Assembly: GCA_030248065.1 (NCBI GenBank)
Contig: JASAMV010005838.1
Coordinates: 1-64,000, forward strand
DNA from: Rhynchonema sp. JSB1_4
Lineage: Eukaryota; Nematoda; Chromadorea; Monhysterida; Xyalidae
Reading direction: 5' to 3'
Length of the DNA: 64,000 nt
The translations under genes were made by a program, and so were the position numbers. The notes below the pieces were generated by a model that was not told the origin of the DNA, made no database searches, and saw only the letters and a program-made list of their open reading frames with translations. Positions 45,481-57,935 of this stretch are shown piece by piece. Position 1 is the stretch's first letter. Every line of letters starts with the position of its first letter.

Positions 45481-48400
45481 GGTTCAAGCCATTTATGTTT
45501 GTTGAGTGTGTTGTTGAAGTTTTGTCCAAGACCGACGAGTTTTTGTTGATAATTTGTTGTTGATGGTTGGGTCTGGGTCGCTTGAATGAAAAAATATAAG
45601 TTATGTACATGCAGATTTTGTAATTTGCAACACAAGACAGGCATGCTGTCCAAAAATGGTGTTTATTGGCGCGGTGTGGCAGTTTGTAGTGGTAAGCAAT
45701 GCACAGTGGTTGGTTTCTGCAAAATGAGTCAGCCAAAAAACCCTGCAAACATAATGGGGCTGGGCGTCTTGTAGAACATTGGTGTACAACATCAAGTGTG
45801 CAGTGTGGTTGTCATCAAACATTTTCTGTAAAAAATGCAGTAATTATTGGGTCCCGGGAGTGAATTAAACGTGGGTAAAAGCTACACAGTGCACCCACGA
45901 TCCTTGTATATATGTATACCTAACAACAAATGAATGCGCAGAAAAAATCATTGGTGTGCAAGGTGCAATGCCAAGATGGCAAGCAACCAAAGTCGTTAAA
46001 AAACGATACACACTTTCTCTCTGTGCGAGCGGGGATACAAAAGGCATGGGGGCTGCAGACAGTTTATGGACTTATGCAACGCACCCAGGTATACAAGATG
46101 AGCACTTTTTGAATATGCACGCTCACACGTGTTAATTTTGAACATAGTGCTACATATTACCTGCCTGCGCATCAAAGACATAAATAAAAATTGTGATGAC
46201 GCATGTTGCCATCAAGGGGGAGTGTGAAAAAAGAGAAAGGCGGGGAGCTGCATATCCCATAAAAGGGATGGACTCACATTTCACTGCATATATGTTTAAA
46301 GGGCAGGGGAAAATTTTAACAATAAAGTGTCGAAACACTATTTGGCAGCTGGGAAATGGATGTCATCAAGCCAGAATCCCACTAGAAACATCTGATGTAA
46401 TTCAATCCTATTTTTTCGAAATAAAGTACCTTTGGCAGCCCCATCAAAGTGTTGACGCACCTCATTTGCTTTGGCGCGCTGCAAAGTAAACGAAATGAGC
46501 AAAAAGTAAATATAAAGCGCACTTGAAAGCATTATAATGAAAAGCAAATGCTGCATTATTTTCATCTATCACGCGCTGGCGATTTTTTTTCTCTCGCGCG
46601 CTTCGCGTTGCAAAACCATCAAAAGCTGCGCGCGCGGGCAAAAAATCCCTTTTCACGAAACTTGAATGCTGCCCATCAGAATGTTTCAATTAAATGTGCG
46701 TTTTATTTTAATCGGATTGCTTAAAGAATAAATTAAAAGATGAACTTCTATTATAAGTGGTGAAAATGCCGATCAGACAAAATTAACCGCACGCATGCAC
46801 TAAAACAACCCCGAATAAATGTATATTTGACGGTTACAAGAAATGACTTGTTTATCAAAATGCTACCACGATCGTAATATACACAGCAGCATAACAGTAA
46901 ACAACCAACCCCGCTTTTCTTTTAATTCCGAGCGTATATAGTAAAAACGAAACAGACGAGTGCTCCTTTTGCCAACAGTGGTAGAGTATCAGAACGTTAG
47001 GAAGAAATAAATAATTCGATTTGGTGCCTAGTACACCTAAAACCAACTGAGAGCTCCGCACTGACTTTTGGTTTGGCCGAAACACAAGAAAGAAACAGAT
47101 GTGAAGCGTGATCTATAGGTTTGGGGTCGATTTGAGACTGAAAAACGCTAATTTCTTACTTGTTGTTTGTTGGTTTGAGGTTGCGCGATTCCCGCATGTT
47201 CTAGCCATAAATAAGTGAGTCAGTGCACCACGTAGTAAATTTTAAATTAAGTAGTATAGTAGTGGTGTAGTAGCAAAAAAGGTATACCCATGCACTGCAC
47301 AGTGCGCCGTACATATTTTTGAACACAAGCCTATATTCGGTTTTTAAAAATTGGAACTGCTAGATGTACAAGTAGTGGCATATGGCCTGAATCAGAGAAT
47401 CAAGTTGTGAAACCGCAGGAACACAATGGTGCAATATTCGCAAATTACAAGACAAAGTCGTGTCGCGTGCTGTAAAAACTCAAAAAAGTGTGATTTACGG
47501 AAAAGTACCTAGATTTTCTGTCCGATATCTGGAATATCTGAGTCATGTCACATGACACTTTGGAGGGAGCTGCACGCGACGCTAAACATAGGGTATACAG
47601 GCAGGCATGGGTACACTCATCCGTTTTGACAGAGAAACTAAAAACGTAAACATCGTGTACTTTTGAATATCTCAAAATAAATAAAAATAATAATATAACA
47701 TTTATTCACATCTGTGCATGCTGAGATGTGTCATCCTTCGATTTTCCTGGACTTACGAAACAAAAAATTGCGCTTTTGTGATATAATTTTGTACCCGATG
47801 TTTGCCAAACAGCCCCAATCCGCGACAACCACCTGCCCTAAAGCCAGTTTGATATGAACAAAAATAAACATTTTTTCTATTTATTCAGATCGTTCTGATA
47901 TTGCGCGCCGATGCTAATCACAAAAATCAACAACATTGCTTTTGCAATTTCAGCTCGGCTTAAAACTGAACTTCGTATCTCTCTCTGTCTGATATGAAAT
48001 CATAGAAAAGTGGGGGTGTGGACAAAAATAATGGTTTACTTTTTTTATGATTTTCATTGTTGTGATATGATGTCTACGTATATACATACTGCAGATCAAA
48101 CTTGTACAACAATAGGAAAGCGCAACGGCAGTTAACAGATCTTATGGAGGAAAAAAGTTGACAGATTGAAGAAACGAACAACTTTAACGACACCTTGATT
48201 CTGGTTCTATCAATTATTGGGTGGTAGTCGAGTCACAAAAAATAGTATCGGGGAATGGGAAAATTGCGAGTTTCAGAAAATAGATAAATTCAACCGGTTG
48301 GGTGGGTCCAGTGCGGAAATTAGAACTTGGCCAACACCGGTGGAGAGATTGATGGTCTTTTTTAGATTTTTTTCTGCGCGCGGAATACAAACCCACTCAG

Positions 48401-50401
48401 GGATAGAAGTGCAAAAAGGTGTTTGTTCCAAAAATTGAAAAAGCGAAGCCCGCAGAAATATATACATACATGAATGCATATCAGTTGCGAGCTGAATCCT
48501 GCGCTAAAACAAATACGTATATATAAAGTTGGTGCCCCAGATATTTTTTGATGTTTGGAAATTATACAGCGCCGCGTTGCGTGGGCAAAGGTTGGTAAAA
48601 GGTGCAGGGGTTGAGGCATTTTTGGAAACAGCACTTTGAAAAAAAGACTGAAATTTGAGCAAGTGTCGAAATTCGGGACCAAATGCTATCATGTGAACAC
48701 TGTCACAAAAAAGCACACGCCCACACATGAAACAGGGCAAAGCCTGGAATCTAAAACAGCCCGTTTTGCCCTGGAAATGGTCCGATAACAATCCATAATT
48801 GGATTACGCATGGATAAAATAGCGATGGAAAAATATGTAGATGAAACAGCGGTGGAAAAGTATATCTGGTGCAGTTATCAGGGACTTTGTTACAAAATTC
48901 ATCATGTTCAAGCTGCAGTATAATACCTAAAGCTACGGGTAATGTCAACGGTCAAGGTTTCGCCAATAATGGGAAGCTTGAGTTTGAGCCAACGCAAATA
49001 TCCAACCTACAAAGGCACATAGGCCAACTTATGTATGTATGTGTAATAACGGCTGAGGTTCAGGCATTTGCCGTTTTTTTCACCTCTGTTTTTCCCCGCC
49101 GCCCTGCACGTAACAGCTTTGCTTATCATGGGTATAGAATTAATCAGCTGAAAAATAACAGTATTGTTCATGATACAGTTCGACCATGTTTCTGGAACAT
49201 TATTTTGATGGAAAACATGCGTGATAAAGTTCTGTTGATGTGGCAAATTTATCGGAGGTTAGTACCCGTAAAATGTGTCAGGGCATTTTTATTTACACTC
49301 AAAATGAAACGCAGACTGAAATTTACTCTTGTGATAGGAATCATAAATTGGTGAGCGATTCTGACCCTTGAAGTAAATGTATATGTAGTCGTGGTTTTAG
49401 TTCCCACCTGAACTACATACATACTGTATATAGCCAGGCTTTTACCAGGACCTGGGGGACTTTATGGTGCAGAAGCAAGAAACGACAGAATTGTTCACTC
49501 AACAATAAGGTAAGAAGTTTGGGACCAGGAATCCAGTTGATACAAAACTACATGTATGTGCACATATTATCTGCAACAACAACCTAAAAGTACATATCGC
49601 ATAAGGAACAAACTTGACTTCGATTCCGATTGATGTGCGTGACAAAACACGCCCCGAGCATGTATGTAAACGTGTGTAGATGCACCTCCTTTAAGTACAT
49701 ATGTACATACTGTACATGTGTTCACCTTTATTTGGACACTTCTGCACTTCCGTCACTGACTACGGCTGAGCAAGACGAACGAATTTTTGGAATTCCGAGG
49801 AGCAAAGCAGTTCTGACATACTTCGCACCTGAGTTTTCCATTAAGTGCCCCGTGGACACCCTCCAGGTCCAATAGAGAAGAGATTCAAGTGAGAGCACCC
49901 TGTAAACGGAGGCAGGGGTACTGAAATGGAAGTCTCAGGGTTCACAAACTGCGCTTTATCTGCTGACCACACGAGCGCTACTCCACTCACTGTCAGGAAA
50001 TCAAGTTTTGATAGTAAAAATATGAAAATGTCAACCGCACTACTTGAAACGTTTTGCACAAACGTAATGCAGCACATTAATGTTAAGCCGAAACACAATA
50101 CAATGCTTGAGACGATTGAAGTAATACTTACTTACAAATAGGTGGCTCATACATATTATATGAGTTTTGCCAGGAGTATGCGTAGCTCACTAAGTCAAAT
50201 TTTTGCAGCTGAAGCGTTTTCTCTTTTTACTCGCTTAAATTGTTGACGCAATCGACCCACAAACATTTTGTAGCAAAAAATGCCGATTGCCCTTGTAGTC
50301 TTTAAAATTATGAAATTTTACATGGACTCAACGTTGGAACTGTTCAAGGTTAAATTGGCCCTTGGTTTGGTTAAGTGGGTATTGTAGAGCGACTGTTTTA
50401 A
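45481..50401. other. no gene recognised
   Basis: Short frames without recognisable domains or linked splice sites. The longest, 161 codons at 48869-49354, has no familiar motif. Many GTATGT/TACATA stretches. Confidence 0.45.
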
Positions 50402-51482
50402 AGCTGCTGGCCAACAACCCATCGACCGCATTTAATCTTGGGGGCAGTGCACATACATGTAAGTATCGTGTAGGCAAAGTTGGGATATCGTGTTACTCGA
50501 CTCTGACTAGGGGAGTCGATTGGTTGGTACTTGATGTTTCACGGCCGGGTTGAAGCTTGCCCCTTGGTAAAAAATGCAAAATTGATGCCGGCTTCCCCCC
50601 GTGGAAAGGACAATTTGCGGCAAATTTAATAATTTCAGAATGTCAACCTCCAAAATTTATTACATCAATATGATACAATGCTTTGAAGAAGACAGCCTGT
50701 GCCATAAAGGAGAACACGCATTTAGTTCGAAAAATCTGCTGTTTTTGAGCACTGTTTTTTTCGCCGATAATTTTAAGCATCCGTGGTTAACCAGCAAATG
50801 TGTTGATAGGACATAAACTTCCTCTAATTATTGTGTACATACATACATAACCTGTGCTTTTGAGTTCTCTGCACACAACACAGCTACTACAATAATTCGG
50901 ACAATATGCGCAAGTCGGTAATTATTAGCGCGCGTGCTCAAAAACAACGTGCAGATTCGAGCACTCAAAAATGTTTTGCCTTTTTGGGGTCGCACATGCG
51001 CGTAATGCCCGACTTGCGCATGTTGTCCGAATTATTGTATTAGCTGTGTTTGGTGCAGTGTGCTCAAAATCACAGGTTATGTATGCAAAAATTAGAGGTT
51101 TTTAATGTCCGATCAACGTATTTGCTGGTTAACCACAGATGCTTAAAATTATCGGCAAAGAAAACGGTGACCAAAACCGCCAGATTTTTGGAACTGAATG
51201 TGTTCTCCTTTAGGATATTAGCTGTATGTCATATTGATGAAATCAATGTTGGTGCTTGACATTCTGAAATTATGAAACGTTGCCGTGAATTGTCCTTTCC
51301 ACGGGAATCCAGCATAATTTTTACATTTTTTTACGAGAGGGCAAACGTCAGCCAGGCTGTGAAACATCAGGAAGCAACCAATCGCCTCCCCAAGTCGGGG
51401 TCGAACAACACGACATCCCGTTTTTGTTTATGTGCACTGCCCCCGAGATTGAAAGCGGTCGATGGGTTGTTGACCAGCAGCT
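50402..51482. mobile_element. 1,081-bp TTAA-flanked foldback transposon, second copy
   Basis: Ends AGCTGCTGGCCAACAACCC and complement, flanked by TTAA on both sides. Shares arms (ATCTTGGGGG, GTGTTACTCGA, GATGTTTCACGGCC) and almost the same length with the element at 15337-16418. The arms have diverged clearly, so it is an older or separate lineage. Its ends lack the GT donor found in the other copy. Confidence 0.9.
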
Positions 51483-54400
51483 TTAAAACTAACTTTTACG
51501 AACGCTCGAAGATGAGCACTAAAAGGCGAGACGAAAAGGTAATGACAACATTTACCTCTGCCAAAGCCAGTCTCATATCACGCGCATTATCTGCCTTGCG
51601 CTGCTCTGCACTGGTGATGTTTCATGGTTGGTGGAGGTTCCACACAGAACAATAGGAACTGCATATGGAACTACGTGAAACATAGTTCAAGTACAGCAAT
51701 ATATCGCGATAACATTACTCTCTGAACAGGTCTGATAATGGATAAAGATCGGCAGACCCGCAAGATTCCCTTTGACGAGTGGAAACATGCGCGAGAACAC
51801 AAAATTGATATCTAGAGATCATAAATAGTCTTATTAGAATCTTGGTAGAACGAGGTCTCGCTGGGACACGGCATTTATCACCTAAATAATGTTTTCCAGA
51901 CAACAGAAATTGCACGGGTGTTTGTTGTGCCACAAGTGATTTGATATGGTTGTTGTTGTAAAAATTAACGTTCACACCGGGTCAGTGTGGAGTTTGAAGA
52001 TGCACTTCTAGATTTCATACCATGAAAACAGCACTGTATTTCGTACTCTAGAGGGTTTAAGATGGTAGACATTCGTTTGTTACAATAATCTATAGTAATA
52101 AAAAGTTAAGACAGGGCATGGTCGACGAATCTAAACGCCAAATAAATAAAGTCACCCACTCGTGTGGCATGCATGGGAAGACTAGTGCACTGGTCTTATT
52201 ATACTGTGTTCAAAAACATACAAATTTTACAAAAATATTGTAATAATATGCAGAATAATAATAAATTGCATAGAGCGTTGCCAAAAGTTTTTGATCTTCC
52301 AAAACCACATTGTATCAACACGGCATGGGGATCTACAAAGAACTATTCCAAATTCCTTCCAACGAAATCAAGTAAAACGTCAGTCAAACGATCGGAGACA
52401 TTAAATTGGTCGGTTTTTATATTTAACCGCTAATGCCAAGACGTTGAATTTTCGTTTGTTAAGATTGTACAGCATTCTTTCGTGAAAATACATATATGTC
52501 CGATTTCCGATGAATAAACATTGCAAGTAGTATGGAACTGAACAAGATTGTTTCGCGAAACAAACTATAATCCCGATGAATAAGGAACGCAAATAAATAT
52601 AGCGGTTGAACAATTCGGCCCAGCATCAATGATGTGGGCATTTAAACGGCAATATCTTGATACTATCCAATGCCAACATTTTGAAGTCGGCTCGCTGCTT
52701 GACGCCTTCACATAAAAATCAGCGAACGGGCAGTTTAATTTAAATTTGGGGCTAGAGGTCACGCGTGTGAGAGGCGTCTGGGAGCCTGACCACGCACGCA
52801 AAATGAAAATTATGTGTCGTAAAATAGATCTTTTGGAAGGGCTAAAATGCACTGACCATTTGGATTATGCTTTCCCAGACGTCACTAAGAGCCCCAATTC
52901 ATCAAGCAGCACACAACGTTCAGTTCGACGTACATACAGCACTGACGATGCACTGATGCACCATCTGTGTACGAAAACCAAAACAACACGCATCGGGATG
53001 AAAGTACATTCTGTAGCTAAATTCATTATATGTACTTCGCAAGTTCCGCTGTAAACTATCAACGCTGTATGTGTTTTGTCAATAAAAGCCTGCGAAAGTA
53101 GAAAATCTTGCGGAGGCGAGGACTCTCTAAGGATCGGGAATTACAAGAGCGTTGAAGCGTATAAACATCACGTGATGCGAGATTATGCTCAGATCATCGC
53201 AGTGGATACAAAAGTGTTTCCAGTTTGCAAAATTACCTACATATCTAAAAGTGTAGCGTTTCGGTCAGCGACGCCACAAAGATAGAACCAGCCACTAAAA
53301 ATTTCGTCAAGATTTATGTACATACTGTACTGTACATACATGTCACCGCTACAATAAAACAGCTGACGAAAATACGATCAATTTCGATCGGAGTTTATTC
53401 TGATTGATAAAGCCAATCGGCAAACTTCCTACGCGCATCTCAGCCAGTGCGTGAAGTCAGGTCATTTATTAGAAGATTGGAATTTCTGCCAATGAGGATA
53501 CTCCTGCAACAATTCTTACGATGGTGGAGGGATGCTAGCAATGTTTGGCGATATTATTTGCGGTATTTACCAATTTGTAGTTGGAATGACCATCACGCAC
53601 AGACAGATGGTGTACCAGGTCATCGTCAGCGATGCCATGATCGATCCAACACAATGACGGGAAGCTACCGCAGTTTTCCGTCTTGAGCCCCAGGGGCTCT
53701 ATTCGGAAAAGTTGCGAAAATACATATGACTTTTTGTCAGGAATGTTCTTCCCAAATAAAGCCCAGAGGGGTTCCATTTGGAAAGCCCTCAAGGCGCTAA
53801 TCAGCGATAAAGTGTTTGATCCATTTTACTTTGCGTCAGGACGCGTATAAATGCATCACATGCACACGAAACAACCGGAAAGCATTAGGCTGCTCTATTT
53901 GGAAAATCTACCGAATTGAGCCCCATGTGGGGTACTATTCGGGGGGATAGGGGAAGCTGAAGACGGCAAACTCCGGTACATGTCTATGCTGCGACAATGT
54001 TGGTTATTATTTATTATGCGAGTCTGTTAGCAGTGGGTTCAGGGTCTGGGCATCGGGTCACTTGTATACCTGAGTTTCCTCACTTCAAACGGGGCTGTGT
54101 GAAACGATTGCACTGGGGAAACACGACTGAAGGAGATGGTTGCGGATAATTATTCAGAAATACTGTGCGCCAGGCAGAATACGGGCAGCTCAATTTTAGA
54201 ACGGCAAGTAAAATAATGGAAATAATTATAATGCGCATTCAACAGCAACTGATATCCGCTGGAAAAAAGTTCTACTTTTATTTATAATGTATGTTTCCAA
54301 TTGATTTTTGCACAGATTAGTTGTAATCGAAACAATCGCTCTGCAGCGTTGACCATGCTGATGCAGAATCAAACCACTCCCACGGAATGAAAATTAAAAG

Positions 54401-54829
54401 AAAACGGGGAATAAATTGAAATGTCAAATATGCAATAGTGACAAATGCTTCGCGCGGATAGGATAAAAACACGCGCAAAATGCATTTTGTTGTTTCACAA
54501 AAAGTGAAAGAACTTTTCCGCAAAATCATGATTTGTGTCTTGTGTGATTATACTGTGTATCTACTTGTGCAAACGTTGTTTCTACATAATGATTTCAAAC
54601 GACTACAGTTACTATACAGCATTTCTAACGGAAAGTACAGCACGTTGCGCGCTGTAGCAAGTGTAGAATTATGACAAAAAAAGTCTAACGACCTGCAAGT
54701 AAGTTGAAACTAAAGTTCGTGTCACACATGGGTGTAATATCGACGATTATTGAGACGAAAGTCGAAGTCAGAGAGTGAAAATTCGAGGTCAATTTGTTAC
54801 TTAGGTGCGCTTGCTACGAAATACACATA
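51483..54829. other. no gene recognised
   Basis: Only short unsupported frames. Contains SINE-like copy 6 at 53601-53635. Confidence 0.45.
53601..53635 (-). repeat. SINE-like dispersed motif, copy 6
   Basis: Minus strand CGCTGACGATGACCTGGTAC then ACCATCTGTCTG. Confidence 0.5.
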
Positions 54830-55235
54830 CGGTACAGTGCCAGCTGCAACTTTAGATGAATTCTGCATGTACGCGTGCAGCACGCGTGCGTACGCATGCA
54901 TGTCTTTGACTCCAGCAAACACAAAAGTATAGGAGGCCGAATGCACCACACGGTGCACTCGGCCGAATGCACCACACGGTGCGTGCACGGTGCTGAAGTG
55001 ATCAAAGGCGTGCATGCATAAGTCCCATCAGACGACTGTTGCGGTTCCACGTATTTCGAAAAACAATACAAAGAGAAATTGGGTATGTTTATGCATCGTC
55101 GATTTCTCTTTCTATTCTTTTCGGAATGTTTCGAAACACGTGGAACCGTTACAGGGCGTCTGATGGCTGGACTATGCGCACGCGTGCATGCAGAATTCGC
55201 CCAAAGTTGCAGTTGGTACTGTTCGCAATGTTCCA
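54830..55235. mobile_element. ~400-bp foldback, family 2 copy A
   Basis: Outer arms pair GCCAGCTGCAACTTTAGATG-like sequence at 54840 with its inverse near 55220. The inner arms (55025-55166) pair GGTTCCACGTATTTCGAAA with TTTCGAAACACGTGGAACC. A 26-bp tandem duplication (GGCCGAATGCACCACACGG) lies at 54935-54985. Confidence 0.75.
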
Positions 55236-57758
55236 AAGTTTCACCTGTTGGGTGAGTCAATTTTCGAGGATAATATACATAGATCGAGAGATCAATAAAC
55301 CAGCATTTAGTGATAAAACTGGGAAAATCGTGCTATTACCAGTGTTTGGCGGCTATGTAACGCTGTGAAGTCTGAACTCCAGCAAATGTCTTAAATGCAC
55401 AAAGTCTCTAATTACACAATTCACGAAAATTTTCCCGAAACTTGCGGCGAACTTGCTCCTGTACCCGTAGATCAATTGTTGGAATTTATTGCTCGAAATT
55501 ATTAACGTGTCCAGGGCGCATTGCGCGCAGACGAAATATACATCGTGTTGAGGTGTCAAACAGCAAAATGATTGCAAACTTAAAATTTCACATATACCCG
55601 ACTGCAAAATGCGCCAGGTTAACGCCAGAAACCGACACGTTGTACATTGAATTTTTTTGGACTAAAACGGTGTCATAAACACCTGCATAAACTGCACCGC
55701 AACAAGTGTCGGACCAAAGCCTGTTTTCTGCGACACAAAGAACAAGTTTTTCGGTGCAAACAGGAAACCAACCGTGTTTACAACTGTAATGATGGTAATC
55801 AAAGCATATGCAAATATGCAAATGCAAAATACGAACTTTGTACATACGTGAATGTGAACTTTGAGATTGATTGGGTGTTCTTCACTTCAGTCTACAAAAA
55901 CAGGAGACTTTCATCACATTTTGGGAACAGAAACTGGAACGCCGATAAACTATGACAAAGACAGATGAAAATGTCAAGCTTGATCAGAACTCAGTGCGAT
56001 CATAATTATTTCAAATTATCGTTCTCTAAAAACGACGAGTGAAAAAATGGTGACACGCGACGAAATATTAGCTTAGACCATGAAATTGACCTGAAAAGAT
56101 CTTTAAGCGATTAAAACGATAAGTCGTTCACGTTTCAAGTAATATATATTTTTCTCTTTTTATTTTCCATTTCCGGTTCAATCTACCAAAACCTCTGTGG
56201 TCAAGTGACAGCACGTGTGTGTGAAAAAATGTGAAAAATTAAAAATGAGACAATGATTTCCGCATGTACGATGCCCAGAATGGGATATCTTTGGATCAGA
56301 CACGACAGATCTTGGGTACCACCTGAAATATCAAGGCATAATTCCTGGAATCGGAATAAATAGAGAGAAAATGCACATTTCAGTACTCGTGTCCAGTTGA
56401 CCACGAGGTAGTGTGAGACCATAAATAATGAAGAGAACTGAACAATCAATGCCCATATGCGCCCGAGGAGCGATAATCCGCGAGCGCGTCGGAGTTTTCC
56501 ATTTTGCGCGCGGGGAGAAAACGCAATTTTTGACACATAAAAACATGACAGCGTGAAAAACGGACGAAAACAGCGGAACGACAAGAGCAAAGTCAAGTGA
56601 ACAACAATCAAATACTATGCACGTAGTAAAACACGGAATAAAAGGACAGGCAGAGCCACACCGAAAAGGTACATGTGTATGGCGGGGGAGGAGCATAATA
56701 AATCGTGCCAATGTACATATACGTATACAAGGTGCATGCACACAGTTTGGGGCTCAGGATGTGTTGGCCACCACAGCCCCAGCCCAAACACGCGTGCGAT
56801 TAATGTTAAGACGCATGCAGCGACGGACTAACGTTGTCAAGGTTACTTACACATCGAATAGAGCAAGAACTGCCTTGAAAGGTGGGTGTTTATAGTCTGA
56901 TATGCAGTTCCACATGTTTGCAGCAAGTTTTGAGTCAACAGCTTTTGTCATGGTTTTCACAACAGCTTGGGGAATTGCGCATGGCCATTATGTAGCACAA
57001 TAATCGCGCTGACGAGGTCCTGGTACACCGCCCGTCTGAGAAAGGCAGGGCTGCCTCGGGTACACAGCGCCATAACACGATTTCCAAACCGACGTAGAAT
57101 TATCAGGCGAGTATATCCGACGAATAAAGTCCATATGAGAGGGGATCAAGCATAGTGAACATGCTGCTATACGTCATACACGACACGCGTGTTGCTGCAG
57201 TTTTGAAGAAAAACAACAAAACATGCTCGCATGCACATGGTGTGCGCAACACACAACAGGCCCGAGGAGTCACCTCGGGAAATAAAGCGGTGGTTGAACA
57301 CACCAAAAACGGGCTTCCGTCCGTATGGGGTGCACAGCGGGGTTCTTTTTCCACTGCGAAGTTCCACAGAAAATTCGGGAACTTCAATTTGGCAAACCGA
57401 CCATGTATATTGCGAGACGGTGTTTTGAAAAAATAATCACAAATTTTTGAGGAAAGAGAAAATTTTGAAACCGATACGCGCACGATCGGAAGTCCTGTTG
57501 AACGAACTGCGAGCATGCGCAATTTGACGCGATATATCTTATTATTTCGAATTGAAAGATCAGATAAAGTCTTGAATAAAAACTAGCCACGCACAACGGA
57601 TGATTCTTTTGATGTTATCAAAGTGATTGGAGTACAGAAATGAAGATGCATTCATTATTAATTGTAATATTGTGACTCGCGAAAGTGCGTGTGCTTGGGA
57701 TCAAAAGATAATAAAAACTTCTGCTAAGTGTAAAAAACCAACCACCTGATAAGGTAGT
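55236..57758. other. no gene recognised
   Basis: No supported coding region. SINE-like copy 7 at 57004-57048. Confidence 0.45.
57004..57048 (+). repeat. SINE-like dispersed motif, copy 7
   Basis: GCGCTGACGAGGTCCTGGTA then CACCGCCCGTCTGAGAAAGG. Confidence 0.55.
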
Positions 57759-57935
57759 CCAACCACGTGCTCATGGGACGACTGCTGCAGTTCCGCGTGT
57801 GTTTCGAAACGTTTCAAAAACAAAAGAAAGAGAAATTGGTATGCCGATGCGTTGTTGATTTCTCTTTCTTTTGTTTCCGAATGGTTTCGAAACACGTGGA
57901 ACCGTACGTGGCGTCTCATGAGCTAATGGGTGGGC
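57759..57935. mobile_element. foldback, family 2 copy B
   Basis: Arms with CTCATGGGACGACTGCTGC and, inverted, CTCATGAGACGCCACGTAC. The core GAAAGAGAAATT..ATTTCTCTTTC and TTTCGAAACACGTGGAACC are shared with 55025-55166. Confidence 0.8.

Noticed and set aside
48869..49354. 161-codon plus-strand frame
   Set aside because: No domain, AT-rich, no splice context; chance frame most likely.
56201..56741. Two overlapping 136-codon minus frames, hydrophobic
   Set aside because: Overlap each other in different frames; no signal or family recognised.
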